From NCBI GenBank assembly GCA_020854925.1, contig JAHKLV010000058.1, positions 1 to 6,866 on the forward strand: a DNA stretch of 6,866 bases. The letters run 5' to 3'. This stretch comes from Candidatus Methanofastidiosia archaeon. GTDB lineage: Archaea > Methanobacteriota_B > Thermococci > Methanofastidiosales > NM3. Position 1 is the stretch's first letter. The number at the start of each line of letters is the position of its first letter. Shown here in pieces: positions 1 to 5,663 of the stretch. The notes under the pieces were generated by a model. That model worked only from the letters and a program-made list of their open reading frames with translations, searched no databases and was not told where the DNA came from. Made by a program: the position numbers and the translations under genes.

Positions 1-27
1 ACAACAGCCAAGGATTCGGCCACCGAG

Positions 28-33
28 AAAAAA
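28..33 (-). terminator. T-tract terminator after the coiled-coil gene
   Basis: Read on the minus strand, six consecutive T residues lie about 22 bases beyond the TAG stop of the coiled-coil gene. A shorter TTTT run lies nearer the stop, around 47-50. Archaeal RNA polymerase terminates at T-rich tracts without needing a hairpin, so this fits as the end of that transcript. No convincing stem precedes it. The call rests on composition and position only. Confidence 0.45.
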
Positions 34-54
34 CGACGATGCCCTAAAACGCAC

Positions 55-543
55 CTAGTGATTGATTTCGGCCAGGTACGCAAGGACCTTGTGTGCCTTC
101 TCTATCTTTTTCTCATACTGGGCGACCGCGCCTGAGACCTTTTTCTTCTGCGCCATGTAGTCCTCTTCGCGCAGCAGGCCCTTGCTGTTCATGACCTCGA
201 CCTCACGGAGAGTCTCATCCTGGATCTTCTTCTCCGTTTCCAGGGTAGCAAGCTCGGTAACGGTCTTTTCCTTGAGCGTCTCCGCCTTGACGTGGAGCGC
301 CTCGAGCTCGGACTCCGTACGCTCAAGGTCTGCGGCATACTTTGTCTTGAGTTGCGCCAGGGTGTCGTTTCCCGGCTCTTCCTCCAGCGCCGCCGACGTC
401 TTGGAAAGATAGGTGGATAACAGCGTCTTCTCGTTTTCCAGCTTCACTATCTTATCCACAAAGTCGGGTTTTTCCCGCTCGACTATCTTCGTCTTGAGGG
501 ACATGTCTCCGACCTTGTCCTTGATACCGCCAAACATACTCAT
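55..543 (-). CDS. Coiled-coil protein with C-terminal SHOCT-like motif
   Basis: This 162-residue soluble protein of unknown function is dominated by charged heptad-like sequence. Residues about 30-52, 62-118 and 135-157 are rich in Leu, Glu and Lys and should form long coiled-coil helices, with a Pro-Gly break near 57-58. Residues about 115-137 (…SKGLLREEDYMAQKKKV) match the SHOCT pattern: a helix, a Gly-Leu-[ILT]-x-E-E-[DEF] turn and a Lys-rich helix. That motif is usually found at protein termini and is thought to mediate oligomerisation. The N-terminus has a glycine pair (MSMFGGIKDK) and no signal peptide or membrane segment. The ATG at 543 has an AGGTG ribosome-binding site 5 bases upstream; a second ATG two codons in is the alternative start. 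The gene has its own TATA box and a T-tract after it, so it is probably monocistronic. The coiled coil is clear; the function is unknown. Confidence 0.85.
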   Translation of the reverse strand: MSMFGGIKDKVGDMSLKTKIVEREKPDFVDKIVKLENEKTLLSTYLSKTSAALEEEPGNDTLAQLKTKYAADLERTESELEALHVKAETLKEKTVTELATLETEKKIQDETLREVEVMNSKGLLREEDYMAQKKKVSGAVAQYEKKIEKAHKVLAYLAEINH

Positions 544-548
544 GTATA

Positions 549-553
549 CACCT
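549..553 (-). promoter_or_regulatory. Shine-Dalgarno site of the coiled-coil gene
   Basis: AGGTG on the minus strand lies 5 bases before the ATG at 543 and 11 before the next in-frame ATG. The spacing favours the first ATG. The predicted transcription start is near 553-556, so the leader would be barely longer than this site. Confidence 0.6.
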
Positions 554-575
554 GAAAATCCATAGAACAGGACAG

Positions 576-584
576 TATTTAATT
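576..584 (-). promoter_or_regulatory. TATA box for the coiled-coil gene
   Basis: AATTAAATA on the minus strand is preceded by the A-rich stretch CAAAAAC, a plausible TFB recognition element. It lies between the TAG stop of the preceding gene at 601 and the ATG at 543. A start about 25 bases downstream would fall near 555, just before the AGGTG site. The box is less like the other promoters in this window than they are like each other, so confidence is moderate. Confidence 0.5.
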
Positions 585-600
585 GTTTTTGAGAAGGCGG

Positions 601-1014
601 CTAGAGGAGCTCGAGATGGAGCGGAAGGGAGATGATAGAAGGGACGCCGCGCAGTTCGAGATAGTCCATCTCGTCGAGCGCAGGGACGCCGAAGAGGATG
701 AAATCATCGAGACAGGAGTAGACAAACACCTCCCACTCGTCCTCCCACACGACAGCCTCCCTGATGCGCTTGTCGAGGCGCAGCGTGTTTTTCCGTGACT
801 TGAGAAGGCGTGCCTTCCCCACGGACCTGAGGGTCGACTGGTTGGATCCCTTCCAGAACGCCTGGGAAAGAAGGAGCATGGAGTCGGTGAGGCGGAAAAC
901 AGCATAGACCTCGTCCGAGATGCTCACGTCCTCGGGGAGCGAGACCCAGCAGCCGTTCTTGGAAACGGAGACATACCCGGTCCCCTCATACTCGAAGGAA
1001 GAGACGGAAAACAC
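601..1014 (-). CDS. Small protein with two AbrB/MraZ-like half-domains
   Basis: I do not recognise this 137-residue protein by name. Two segments look alike and resemble the swapped-hairpin AbrB/MraZ fold. Residues about 15-54 run from VSVSKNGCWVSLP through a DEVYAVF strand to a LLL strand and FW. Residues about 68-111 run from ARLLKSRKNTLRLDKRIRE through EWEVFVYS to FILFGVP. In each, a short Lys/Asn turn is followed by a 'LP' or 'LD' strand, an acidic turn and two hydrophobic strands. Two such units in about 140 residues is the layout of MraZ, a DNA-binding protein. The last 25 residues are hydrophobic and leucine-rich but too short and interrupted to be a clear membrane segment. The start is a GTG, 6 bases after the TGA of the upstream gene, with GGAGTG overlapping that stop as a likely ribosome-binding site. 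It is almost certainly co-transcribed with that gene. The gene call is solid; the fold is inference from sequence pattern. Confidence 0.75.
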   Translation of the reverse strand: MFSVSSFEYEGTGYVSVSKNGCWVSLPEDVSISDEVYAVFRLTDSMLLLSQAFWKGSNQSTLRSVGKARLLKSRKNTLRLDKRIREAVVWEDEWEVFVYSCLDDFILFGVPALDEMDYLELRGVPSIISLPLHLELL

Positions 1015-1020
1015 AGCACT

Positions 1021-1323
1021 TCACTCCACGAGGCGATTCACCCGCACGAGCAACAGGAACGAGGCGCAGGGGAGCTCCTTGTCGTTCATGGCCTCGAACA
1101 TGTCCTGGATCTGTTCGAGGAGCTCCATCCTGTCTATGGAGAGCATGGCGTTGTCTACCTCGTGGACGATGCGCTCGATGCAGTAGTCTGCAATCTTTGA
1201 CTGGTCCAGGCCTTTCAATCGCTGGTAGACGGCCCTGTTGATATAGACAGGGTAGTATTCCACGTCTTCCGCCCACTCGAGGCGGGGAGGTACATGCTCA
1301 ATGTTCTTTTTTGTGTTTTCCAT
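1021..1323 (-). CDS. Small protein with ribbon-helix-helix-like segment
   Basis: This is an unrecognised protein of about 100 residues. Counting from ATG 1323, residues about 24-56 read PVYINRAVYQRLKGL followed by DQSKIADYCIERIVHEV. A short alternating strand, a helix, a turn and a longer amphipathic helix is the order expected of a ribbon-helix-helix DNA-binding unit. The match is by pattern only, and the usual Gly/Ser-rich turn is shortened. The remaining sequence to residue 82 is an acidic helix, ending in the hydrophobic strand SFLLLVRVNRLVE. I chose the ATG at 1323, with a GGGTG site 6 bases upstream. An in-frame GTG at 1332 would add three residues but would consume that site. The gene leads a two-gene unit with the AbrB/MraZ-like gene, so it could be a small regulator pair, but no biochemical role can be read from it. 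Confidence 0.75.
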   Translation of the reverse strand: MENTKKNIEHVPPRLEWAEDVEYYPVYINRAVYQRLKGLDQSKIADYCIERIVHEVDNAMLSIDRMELLEQIQDMFEAMNDKELPCASFLLLVRVNRLVE

Positions 1324-1385
1324 GGGGTGCACCCGGGCACGACAGGGCGGTAGGAAGGGCTAATAAAACTAACAGAGGTATGTGT

Positions 1386-1398
1386 GGCATGACATGCC
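1386..1398. repeat. Perfect palindrome GGCATG-A-CATGCC, candidate operator
   Basis: Two 6-base arms (1386-1391 and 1393-1398) are exact inverted copies around a single A. The element lies just downstream of the minus-strand TATA box at 1403-1412, where that promoter's transcription start is expected (about 1380-1385). A dimeric repressor bound here would block initiation. The unit it would control encodes two putative DNA-binding proteins, so autoregulation is a reasonable inference. No binding is shown by the sequence itself. Confidence 0.45.
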
Positions 1399-1402
1399 CC
1401 CG

Positions 1403-1418
1403 CTATATAAATCTTGTG
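1403..1418 (-). promoter_or_regulatory. Promoter (BRE + TATA) of the two-gene minus-strand unit
   Basis: On the minus strand CACAAG runs directly into ATTTATATAG. This matches the AAG/TAG-(A/G)TTT-A/T-rich-G shape of the trmI, secF and carS promoters in this window. A start near 1382 would give a leader of about 58 bases before ATG 1323. A weaker alternative is AGTTTTATTA at 1361-1370, which would give a leader under 20 bases. Confidence 0.55.
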
Positions 1419-1425
1419 ATGGCTG

Positions 1426-1429
1426 AAAA
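1426..1429 (-). terminator. Weak T-tract after trkA-type gene
   Basis: The minus strand reads GTCTTTTC about 20 bases after the TAG stop of the TrkA-type gene. The tract is short, but it is the only T-run before the next promoter begins at 1418, so it is the likely end of the secF-secD-trkA transcript. Read-through into the next unit is possible. Confidence 0.25.
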
Positions 1430-1448
1430 GACAGTCTGGCAGGGTGGC

Positions 1449-2102
1449 CTAGCCGCCCATGAACAGCTTCTTGACAAAGGCCACCATGTTGCTCTTAGCA
1501 AGGACGAATATCCGCGCCCCCGGCTCGATGATGGTGTCCCCCTTGGGGATGAAGAGCTTCTCCTCCCGGTAGACGGCGACGATGAGAAAGTCCTTTGAGG
1601 GTATCTCCTTGAGCTTTTTGTGCACCACCGCTGACCGCTCGCCAACGATCATCTCGAGGATCTCCGCCTGCCCCCCGCCGATGACCGTGAGGTCGATGAC
1701 GTCGGGGCGCATGATGAATCGTTCGATGGCCTGGGCGGCCGTAAGCTCGGGGGAGACGACGACACTAACACCTAGCTTCTTGAAGATGTCTTGCTTCTGA
1801 TAGTCTGCAACCCGGGCAACGGTAATCTTGACGCCGTATTCCTTTGCAAGGAGGCAACCGGTGAGGTTGCTGCCATCGTCGCCGGTGACGGCGACAAAGG
1901 CGTCTGCGGTAAAGATGTTGACCTCCTCGAGGCCACGGATGGTGGTGCCGTCCTCGTAGACCACAAGGGCGTCGAGCTCTGCCGATATGGTGGTGGCCCG
2001 CTCCTTGTCGTTTTCGAGCACGGTGACCTCGTGACCCCGATTCACCAGCGACTTGGCAAGATTGTTTCCAATCCTGCCGCCGCCCATGATGATGATGTAC
2101 AT
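1449..2102 (-). CDS. trkA: TrkA-type NAD-binding regulatory (RCK) protein
   Basis: This 217-residue cytoplasmic protein is the nucleotide-binding regulatory subunit of Trk/Ktr-type potassium uptake systems. Residues 1 to about 120 are the TrkA-N (RCK) Rossmann domain. The strand MYIIIMGGGRIGNNLA carries G7-x-G9-x-x-G12, E30 closes the second strand as expected for an NAD(H) ribose contact, and AVTGDD (71-76) is the usual next turn. Residues about 135-215 are a TrkA-C domain with the hallmark strands FIPKGDTIIEPGARIFVLA. The length equals the single-unit TrkA family. The ATG at 2102 has AGGTGA 4 bases upstream, inside the 14-base gap after the secD stop, so it is co-transcribed with secFD. No TrkH/TrkG/KtrB membrane subunit is present in the window, so the partner channel is unknown. 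Family certain; the exact partner and name trkA are assigned by family. Confidence 0.93.
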   Translation of the reverse strand: MYIIIMGGGRIGNNLAKSLVNRGHEVTVLENDKERATTISAELDALVVYEDGTTIRGLEEVNIFTADAFVAVTGDDGSNLTGCLLAKEYGVKITVARVADYQKQDIFKKLGVSVVVSPELTAAQAIERFIMRPDVIDLTVIGGGQAEILEMIVGERSAVVHKKLKEIPSKDFLIVAVYREEKLFIPKGDTIIEPGARIFVLAKSNMVAFVKKLFMGG

Positions 2103-2116
2103 GGTTTCACCTTTGG

Positions 2117-3865
2117 TTATGCCGTGGCAGACTCCCTGCCAAGAAGGATGTTTATTATCTTGGCGTAGGTCGGCCTCGTGATAAAGACACCAACGAGGAT
2201 GCCGATGATGGTGACGATGGCAAAGCCACGCAGCGTCCCGAGCTGCATGTAGGCCAGCGGCACCATGGCAATAATGGTGGTGGTCGCGGAGGCGAAGATG
2301 ATGGAAAACGCACGGGATATGCGCTTTGACAAGCCGGTGCGCAGCTTTGACGTCCGGTCCTCTGCCTCGCCTTCCAGCACCTCGTCGGTGATGATGACCA
2401 TATGGTCGACCCCCGTTCCCAGCGTCGCGAGGACGCCGGCGATGGAGGGAAGGTCCAGCTGGTGGCGTATGAGGACCGCAATGCCAAGGACGATGATGGT
2501 CTCGCTAAATGCGGCCCCGAGAAGGGGGAAGACGATCTTCGGCTTCCGGTAGCGCAGGTAGACGATGACGCCCACGGCAAGGATGGCGACGATGCCTGCG
2601 ATGACAATCTGCTGGAGGAAGACGTTGCCCAGCGCAGGTGACGTGTAGCCCTTGGCAATGATGCGCTGCTTCACCGGCAGCGCCCCCGCATTGAGCTGAA
2701 TCCAGAGGATGCGCGCGCGCTCCATGTCCTCGTCGGTGCTCCCGAAGGACGCCGACAGATTTTCTCCTTTCCATGAGCCGTCCTTTATCGATGCCGCAAA
2801 GTCGGCGGAAAGCGGAGCGTCAAAGACCACCTGGTCGTCAAGGAGCATGACGATGTAGTGGTTGTTCGGTGCCGTGTCGGCGCCAACGGCGATGACCGTT
2901 TGTGAGAATATCTCGGCTCCCTCCCTCGAAAGGGTGAACGGCACCTCCCAGCGACGCGTGGAATTGAGATTCGTGTAATGGTCGACGCTCTTTATCTCGT
3001 CGCCGGTGACCATGAGCTCGAGCACGTCGACCTCCGGGTCGGTGGCCTGGCCGGTGCTGTTCTTGACAGCGACTATCTTGATCTCGAACTTGCCCTGCTC
3101 CGTGACAAGCTGCTCCGCCTCACCGAGCTGCCTGCCGGCAAACTCGATAGAGATGTAGCGGTCGTTCTCGATTGTCTTTACGGGAATGTCGGAAAGCCCG
3201 AGATAGTTGAGCTTGGTGGAGATGATGTCACGCGTCTCCCTGGTAGTTTCCGGTGAGACCCTGTTAAGGAAGGCGTCGACCGTTGCGAGACCGTCGAGGC
3301 GCTCGGCGTACCATTCACGAAGATAGTCTTCAAAAGCGCTTTCTGATAGGTCGTTGGCAAGCGACTCCTCCGCCTCGGTGAGTGAACGTCGGACCTCAAA
3401 CCACTCCTCGTCCTCAAAGGAAATGAGCGTGACCTTGCTTCCCGCGGTGACCGACTTGAGCAGCTGCGCCCGTGCCGTCGTATCGCTGACGGTAACCGTC
3501 ATGGTGCCTGCCTCGTCATCAAAGGCCACCGTTGCCCAGGTGACGGCCGCCTCCAAGGCGTCCTTGTGTGATGCCAGGTCTTCGACAAGGAAGGTGACCG
3601 AGTCGTCTCCAGACTCGGATACGTCCAGGGTGGCACCGGAGGCAGAGGCGATAAGGTGCAAAACGATATCGTCCCTGCTGCCGGATATCTGGATGAGATT
3701 TCCCTCAAGTTCGAGGTCTATCCATGAACCGCCCTCAATTTCAATGCCGAACTGGATGTTTGAATCGAATCCGTCACCAAACGAGGGATTGATGGCAATA
3801 AGGGATCCCACGAGAACGAGAATCCATATGAAGATCCGCAGATTCTTCAGAATTGACACGCTCAT
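2117..3865 (-). CDS. secD: SecD, Sec translocon accessory subunit
   Basis: This 582-residue membrane protein partners SecF in the accessory complex that uses the proton gradient to help proteins leave the SecYE channel. Residues 12-26 are the first membrane helix, followed by FGIEIEGGSWIDLELEG (39-55), the equivalent of the G-[IL]-D-L-x-GG motif. The large external domain spans about 56-415, including the conserved stretch NYLGLSDIPV and EFAGRQLGEAEQLV…GKFEIKIV. Five membrane helices follow (about 417-437, 444-466, 472-497, 519-540, 544-566). The fourth helix overall carries the family signature SIAGVLATLGTGVDHMVIITDE, with the key Asp at 487. I start at ATG 3865, which overlaps the secF stop as ATGA. 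A GTG at 3916 would extend 17 residues into secF with no support. At 582 residues it is longer than many archaeal SecDs, the extra length lying before residue 215. His488 follows the signature Asp. Confidence 0.96.
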   Translation of the reverse strand: MSVSILKNLRIFIWILVLVGSLIAINPSFGDGFDSNIQFGIEIEGGSWIDLELEGNLIQISGSRDDIVLHLIASASGATLDVSESGDDSVTFLVEDLASHKDALEAAVTWATVAFDDEAGTMTVTVSDTTARAQLLKSVTAGSKVTLISFEDEEWFEVRRSLTEAEESLANDLSESAFEDYLREWYAERLDGLATVDAFLNRVSPETTRETRDIISTKLNYLGLSDIPVKTIENDRYISIEFAGRQLGEAEQLVTEQGKFEIKIVAVKNSTGQATDPEVDVLELMVTGDEIKSVDHYTNLNSTRRWEVPFTLSREGAEIFSQTVIAVGADTAPNNHYIVMLLDDQVVFDAPLSADFAASIKDGSWKGENLSASFGSTDEDMERARILWIQLNAGALPVKQRIIAKGYTSPALGNVFLQQIVIAGIVAILAVGVIVYLRYRKPKIVFPLLGAAFSETIIVLGIAVLIRHQLDLPSIAGVLATLGTGVDHMVIITDEVLEGEAEDRTSKLRTGLSKRISRAFSIIFASATTTIIAMVPLAYMQLGTLRGFAIVTIIGILVGVFITRPTYAKIINILLGRESATA

Positions 3866-4746
3866 GCCTTCCGCCTCCGTTTGGAGGAAGTCGGAGCCTG
3901 GCGCCCGATAAACCACATGAGGATGCCGGTATTAAGCATCCACGTGTTCATGAGGTCCACGACAAGCGCAAAGACGAGCACAATGGCGATGGAGTCAAGC
4001 GTCTCGTGCTGGGAGACAACGTAGAGGACCGCCATGGCAGAAAGCGTCGTCAGTGTCATGGTAAGGCCTGTTTTCATGGCGCTCTTCACCTTCTCGGAAA
4101 GCTCGCCCTTGCGTTTAATAAGGCGGGTGGTGAGAAGGATATCAGAGTCGACAGAATAGCCGATAATCATGAGCAGCGCGGCGATGGTACCCAGGGTGAG
4201 CTTGACGCCAAAGAGGCTCATGAGCGCAACGGTGATGCCGATGTCCGATGCGGCGGAGAGCACCACGGCAGCGCTGGGTATCGGCGTCCGGAATACGAGA
4301 AACACGATAATCGACATGCCCACAAAAGCGGAAATGATTGCCTTGACAGCCGATGACTGGAACTGCCTGCTCACCGCCGGATTGAAGACGGAAAACGAGA
4401 GCTCGGCATCAGGATACCGCTCAAGGAAATAGGATTCGAGCTGCTGTGAGGAAATGTCCACCGGAGCCTCGATGTAGGTGAGCCCGGACGTGATGCCGGG
4501 TGCCGAGCGGACCTTTATCTCCGTTGAGCCGAAGATGCCGCGAAGGTCGCTCTGGAGCGCATCCGAATCGATGTCTATGTTGCGCACCTTGACAAGCGTC
4601 CCCCCCTCAAGGTCCGTTCCAAGGGCGACGCCGTTGAGAGCGATGATAACAAGGGAAAGGGCTAGAAGCACCAGGGGAACGCCCACGAGGACCGTCCTGC
4701 TCCTGCCGGGGATATTGATCCGTTCTATGATGTCGTCGAGATTCAT
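3862..4746 (-). CDS. secF: SecF, Sec translocon accessory subunit
   Basis: This 294-residue membrane protein pairs with SecD to form the accessory complex of the Sec translocon. Residues about 20-40 form the first membrane helix, directly followed by GTDLEGGTLV (43-52), the conserved DLxGG element. The small external domain covers about 53-132 and ends in the NPAVSRQFQ segment. Five further helices lie at about 136-153, 157-180, 182-206, 225-245 and 251-279. The fourth carries IGYSVDSDILLTTRLIKR, the archaeal SecF signature with the paired acidic residues D200 and D202. The tail GRQAPTSSKRRRKA is positively charged, as expected on the cytoplasmic side. The ATG at 4746 has TGGTGA 4 bases upstream. 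The gene order secF then secD, with a 4-base overlap, reverses the usual bacterial order; I believe secF-first is common in archaea. The pair should be translated in coupled fashion. Confidence 0.96.
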   Translation of the reverse strand: MNLDDIIERINIPGRSRTVLVGVPLVLLALSLVIIALNGVALGTDLEGGTLVKVRNIDIDSDALQSDLRGIFGSTEIKVRSAPGITSGLTYIEAPVDISSQQLESYFLERYPDAELSFSVFNPAVSRQFQSSAVKAIISAFVGMSIIVFLVFRTPIPSAAVVLSAASDIGITVALMSLFGVKLTLGTIAALLMIIGYSVDSDILLTTRLIKRKGELSEKVKSAMKTGLTMTLTTLSAMAVLYVVSQHETLDSIAIVLVFALVVDLMNTWMLNTGILMWFIGRQAPTSSKRRRKA

Positions 4747-4750
4747 CTAT

Positions 4751-4755
4751 TCACC
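4751..4755 (-). promoter_or_regulatory. Shine-Dalgarno site of secF
   Basis: GGTGA on the minus strand, 4 bases before ATG 4746, complements the archaeal 16S rRNA tail. It supports that start codon. Confidence 0.6.
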
Positions 4756-4798
4756 ACGTTTCTGTGTGCATCCGTTGAAATAAAATGAGCATTGTCGG

Positions 4799-4812
4799 GT
4801 AATACCTATTAC
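4799..4812. repeat. Palindrome GTAATA-CC-TATTAC at the secF transcription start
   Basis: Six-base arms at 4799-4804 and 4807-4812 are exact inverted copies around CC. They lie about 15-25 bases downstream of the minus-strand TATA box at 4825-4834, so they overlap the predicted secF transcription start near 4803. This is the position expected of a repressor operator, or of a small 5' mRNA hairpin. AT-rich six-base arms can arise by chance, hence the modest confidence. Confidence 0.35.
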
Positions 4813-4824
4813 TCGCGAACGCTG

Positions 4825-4841
4825 CTTTTTAAACCTATCGA
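4825..4841 (-). promoter_or_regulatory. secF-secD-trkA promoter (BRE + TATA)
   Basis: On the minus strand TCGATAG leads straight into GTTTAAAAAG. The oppositely oriented trmI promoter has the same seven bases in the same position, which supports both. The predicted start is near 4803, leaving a leader of about 56 bases before secF. A second, weaker AT-rich element (ATTTTATTTC, 4777-4786) lies nearer the gene and could give a short-leader transcript instead. Confidence 0.6.
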
Positions 4842-4863
4842 CATGCGGAGCGCCCCCCCGTTA

Positions 4864-4880
4864 TCGATAGATTTTAATAG
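4864..4880 (+). promoter_or_regulatory. trmI promoter (BRE + TATA), leaderless
   Basis: TCGATAG (4864-4870) followed by ATTTTAATAG (4871-4880). The centre of the TATA box is about 26 bases before the ATG at 4901, so transcription should begin at or within a base or two of the start codon. No Shine-Dalgarno site precedes the ATG, in agreement with a leaderless mRNA. Confidence 0.65.
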
Positions 4881-4885
4881 AGCAC

Positions 4886-4905
4886 GGCATACGTGACCGT
4901 ATGCC
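4886..4905. repeat. 8-base inverted repeat spanning the trmI start codon
   Basis: GGCATACG (4886-4893) and CGTATGCC (4898-4905) are exact inverted copies around TGAC. The right arm contains the ATG start codon of trmI. The element fills the space from just after the TATA box to codon 2, where a bound protein would exclude RNA polymerase. If a minor longer transcript exists, the same bases would fold into an 8-pair hairpin hiding the start codon. Confidence 0.5.
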
Positions 4906-5656
4906 ATTTCAAGAGGGAGACCGCGTCCTGCTGCTCGACAGGAAAGGCAAGAAGTTCATGCTCACCATCGGCGAACGGGATGAGTTCCATACGCACAACG
5001 GCATCGTGCATCTGTCCGAAATCGTTGGGAAAGAACCAGGATGCAGGCTTATCACGCACATGCAGAAGGAGTTTACCGTCCTGCGCCCGACCCTAGTCGA
5101 CTATGTGCAGAAGATGAAGAAGCTCCCGCAGACCATCCAGTTCAAGGACGCCTGCCAGATCCTCGCCCACACGGGTCTTGCCAGCGGGCACTCGGTGGTC
5201 GAGGCTGGTGTCGGCTCGGGCGCGCTCACCCTCTTCCTCTCGCAGGTCATAGCGCCGGGTATCATCACCTCGTACGAGATACGGGAGGACTTTGCCAATC
5301 TCTCCCGCAAGAACCTGGAGGCATATGGGGTCACGAACTCCGTCATCAAGCTCCAGGACATCTACGACGGCATCGACGAGACCGATGTTGACCTCGTCGC
5401 CCTTGACCTTCCCGAACCGGAGCGGGTGGTGGCCCACGCCCATGGCGCCCTCCGTGCAGGCGGCCACCTCTTCTCGTTTTCTCCCACCATCGAGCAGGTC
5501 ATCAGGTTCCACGCGGCACTTGAGGACGACCAGTGGATGGAGGTGCGCACCATCGAGTGCATCACCCGTGAATACGAGGTAAAGCGAAACGGCACGCGCC
5601 CCAAGACCCTCATGCTCGGCCATACCGGGTACCTTTCCTTCGCCCGCAGGATATAG
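4901..5656 (+). CDS. trmI: tRNA (adenine-N1)-methyltransferase, TrmI family
   Basis: This 251-residue soluble enzyme transfers a methyl group from S-adenosylmethionine to N1 of adenine in the T-loop of tRNA (position 58, and 57 in archaea), stabilising tRNA structure. Residues 1 to about 65 form the small N-terminal beta domain of the family, ending at RPTLVDYV. PQTIQFKDACQIL (76-88) is the equivalent of the family's Y-P-K-D segment, followed by the Rossmann methyltransferase domain. Motif I is VVEAGVGSGALT (99-110), motif II acidic residue lies in YEIRED (125-130), and LDLPEP (168-173) is the motif IV region with Asp169 near the methyl-transfer site. EYEVKRNGTRPKTLMLGHTGYL (224-244) is the family's usual C-terminal ending. 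Length matches archaeal TrmI. ATG 4901 is chosen because it immediately follows the promoter. The gene appears to be a single-gene transcript; carS follows with its own promoter. Confidence 0.94.
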   Translation: MPFQEGDRVLLLDRKGKKFMLTIGERDEFHTHNGIVHLSEIVGKEPGCRLITHMQKEFTVLRPTLVDYVQKMKKLPQTIQFKDACQILAHTGLASGHSVVEAGVGSGALTLFLSQVIAPGIITSYEIREDFANLSRKNLEAYGVTNSVIKLQDIYDGIDETDVDLVALDLPEPERVVAHAHGALRAGGHLFSFSPTIEQVIRFHAALEDDQWMEVRTIECITREYEVKRNGTRPKTLMLGHTGYLSFARRI

Positions 5657-5663
5657 GCCCCCT

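Noticed and set aside
1..54. Search for another gene or RNA beyond the coiled-coil gene
   Set aside because: Too short and cut by the window edge. Apart from the T-tract near 30 nothing can be supported.
1404..1412. TATATAAAT read as a promoter for a plus-strand gene
   Set aside because: The next plus-strand frame is antisense to the 3' end of the TrkA-type gene and has no protein-like character. The same bases serve the minus-strand unit well.
3354..3911. Plus-strand open frame of 185 residues antisense to secD
   Set aside because: Serine-rich nonsense-like composition opposite conserved SecD codons, with no initiation signals.
3866..3916. N-terminal extension of SecD by 17 residues from a GTG at 3916
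   Set aside because: It would lie wholly within secF and adds a non-conserved stretch before the normal short cytoplasmic tail and first membrane helix. The ATGA overlap at 3862-3865 is the typical coupled start.
3853..4356. Long plus-strand open frame antisense to secF (167 residues)
   Set aside because: It is a shadow of secF/secD on the opposite strand: low-complexity His/Lys/Asp-rich sequence, no promoter or ribosome-binding site, and the minus-strand frame encodes unmistakable SecF.
4853..4859. Run of seven C between the divergent promoters
   Set aside because: Possible length error in the assembly, but it is non-coding, so it breaks no gene. No function is evident.
1386..4905. Shared GGCAT/ATGCC half-sites in the palindromes at 1386-1398 and 4886-4905 as one regulon
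   Set aside because: The half-site spacing differs (3 versus 10 bases), so one dimeric protein would not fit both. Five matching bases can easily be chance.
5093..5623. Minus-strand open frame of 176 residues antisense to trmI
   Set aside because: It mirrors the TrmI coding frame, and the plus strand carries all methyltransferase motifs. No promoter lies upstream of it on the minus strand.
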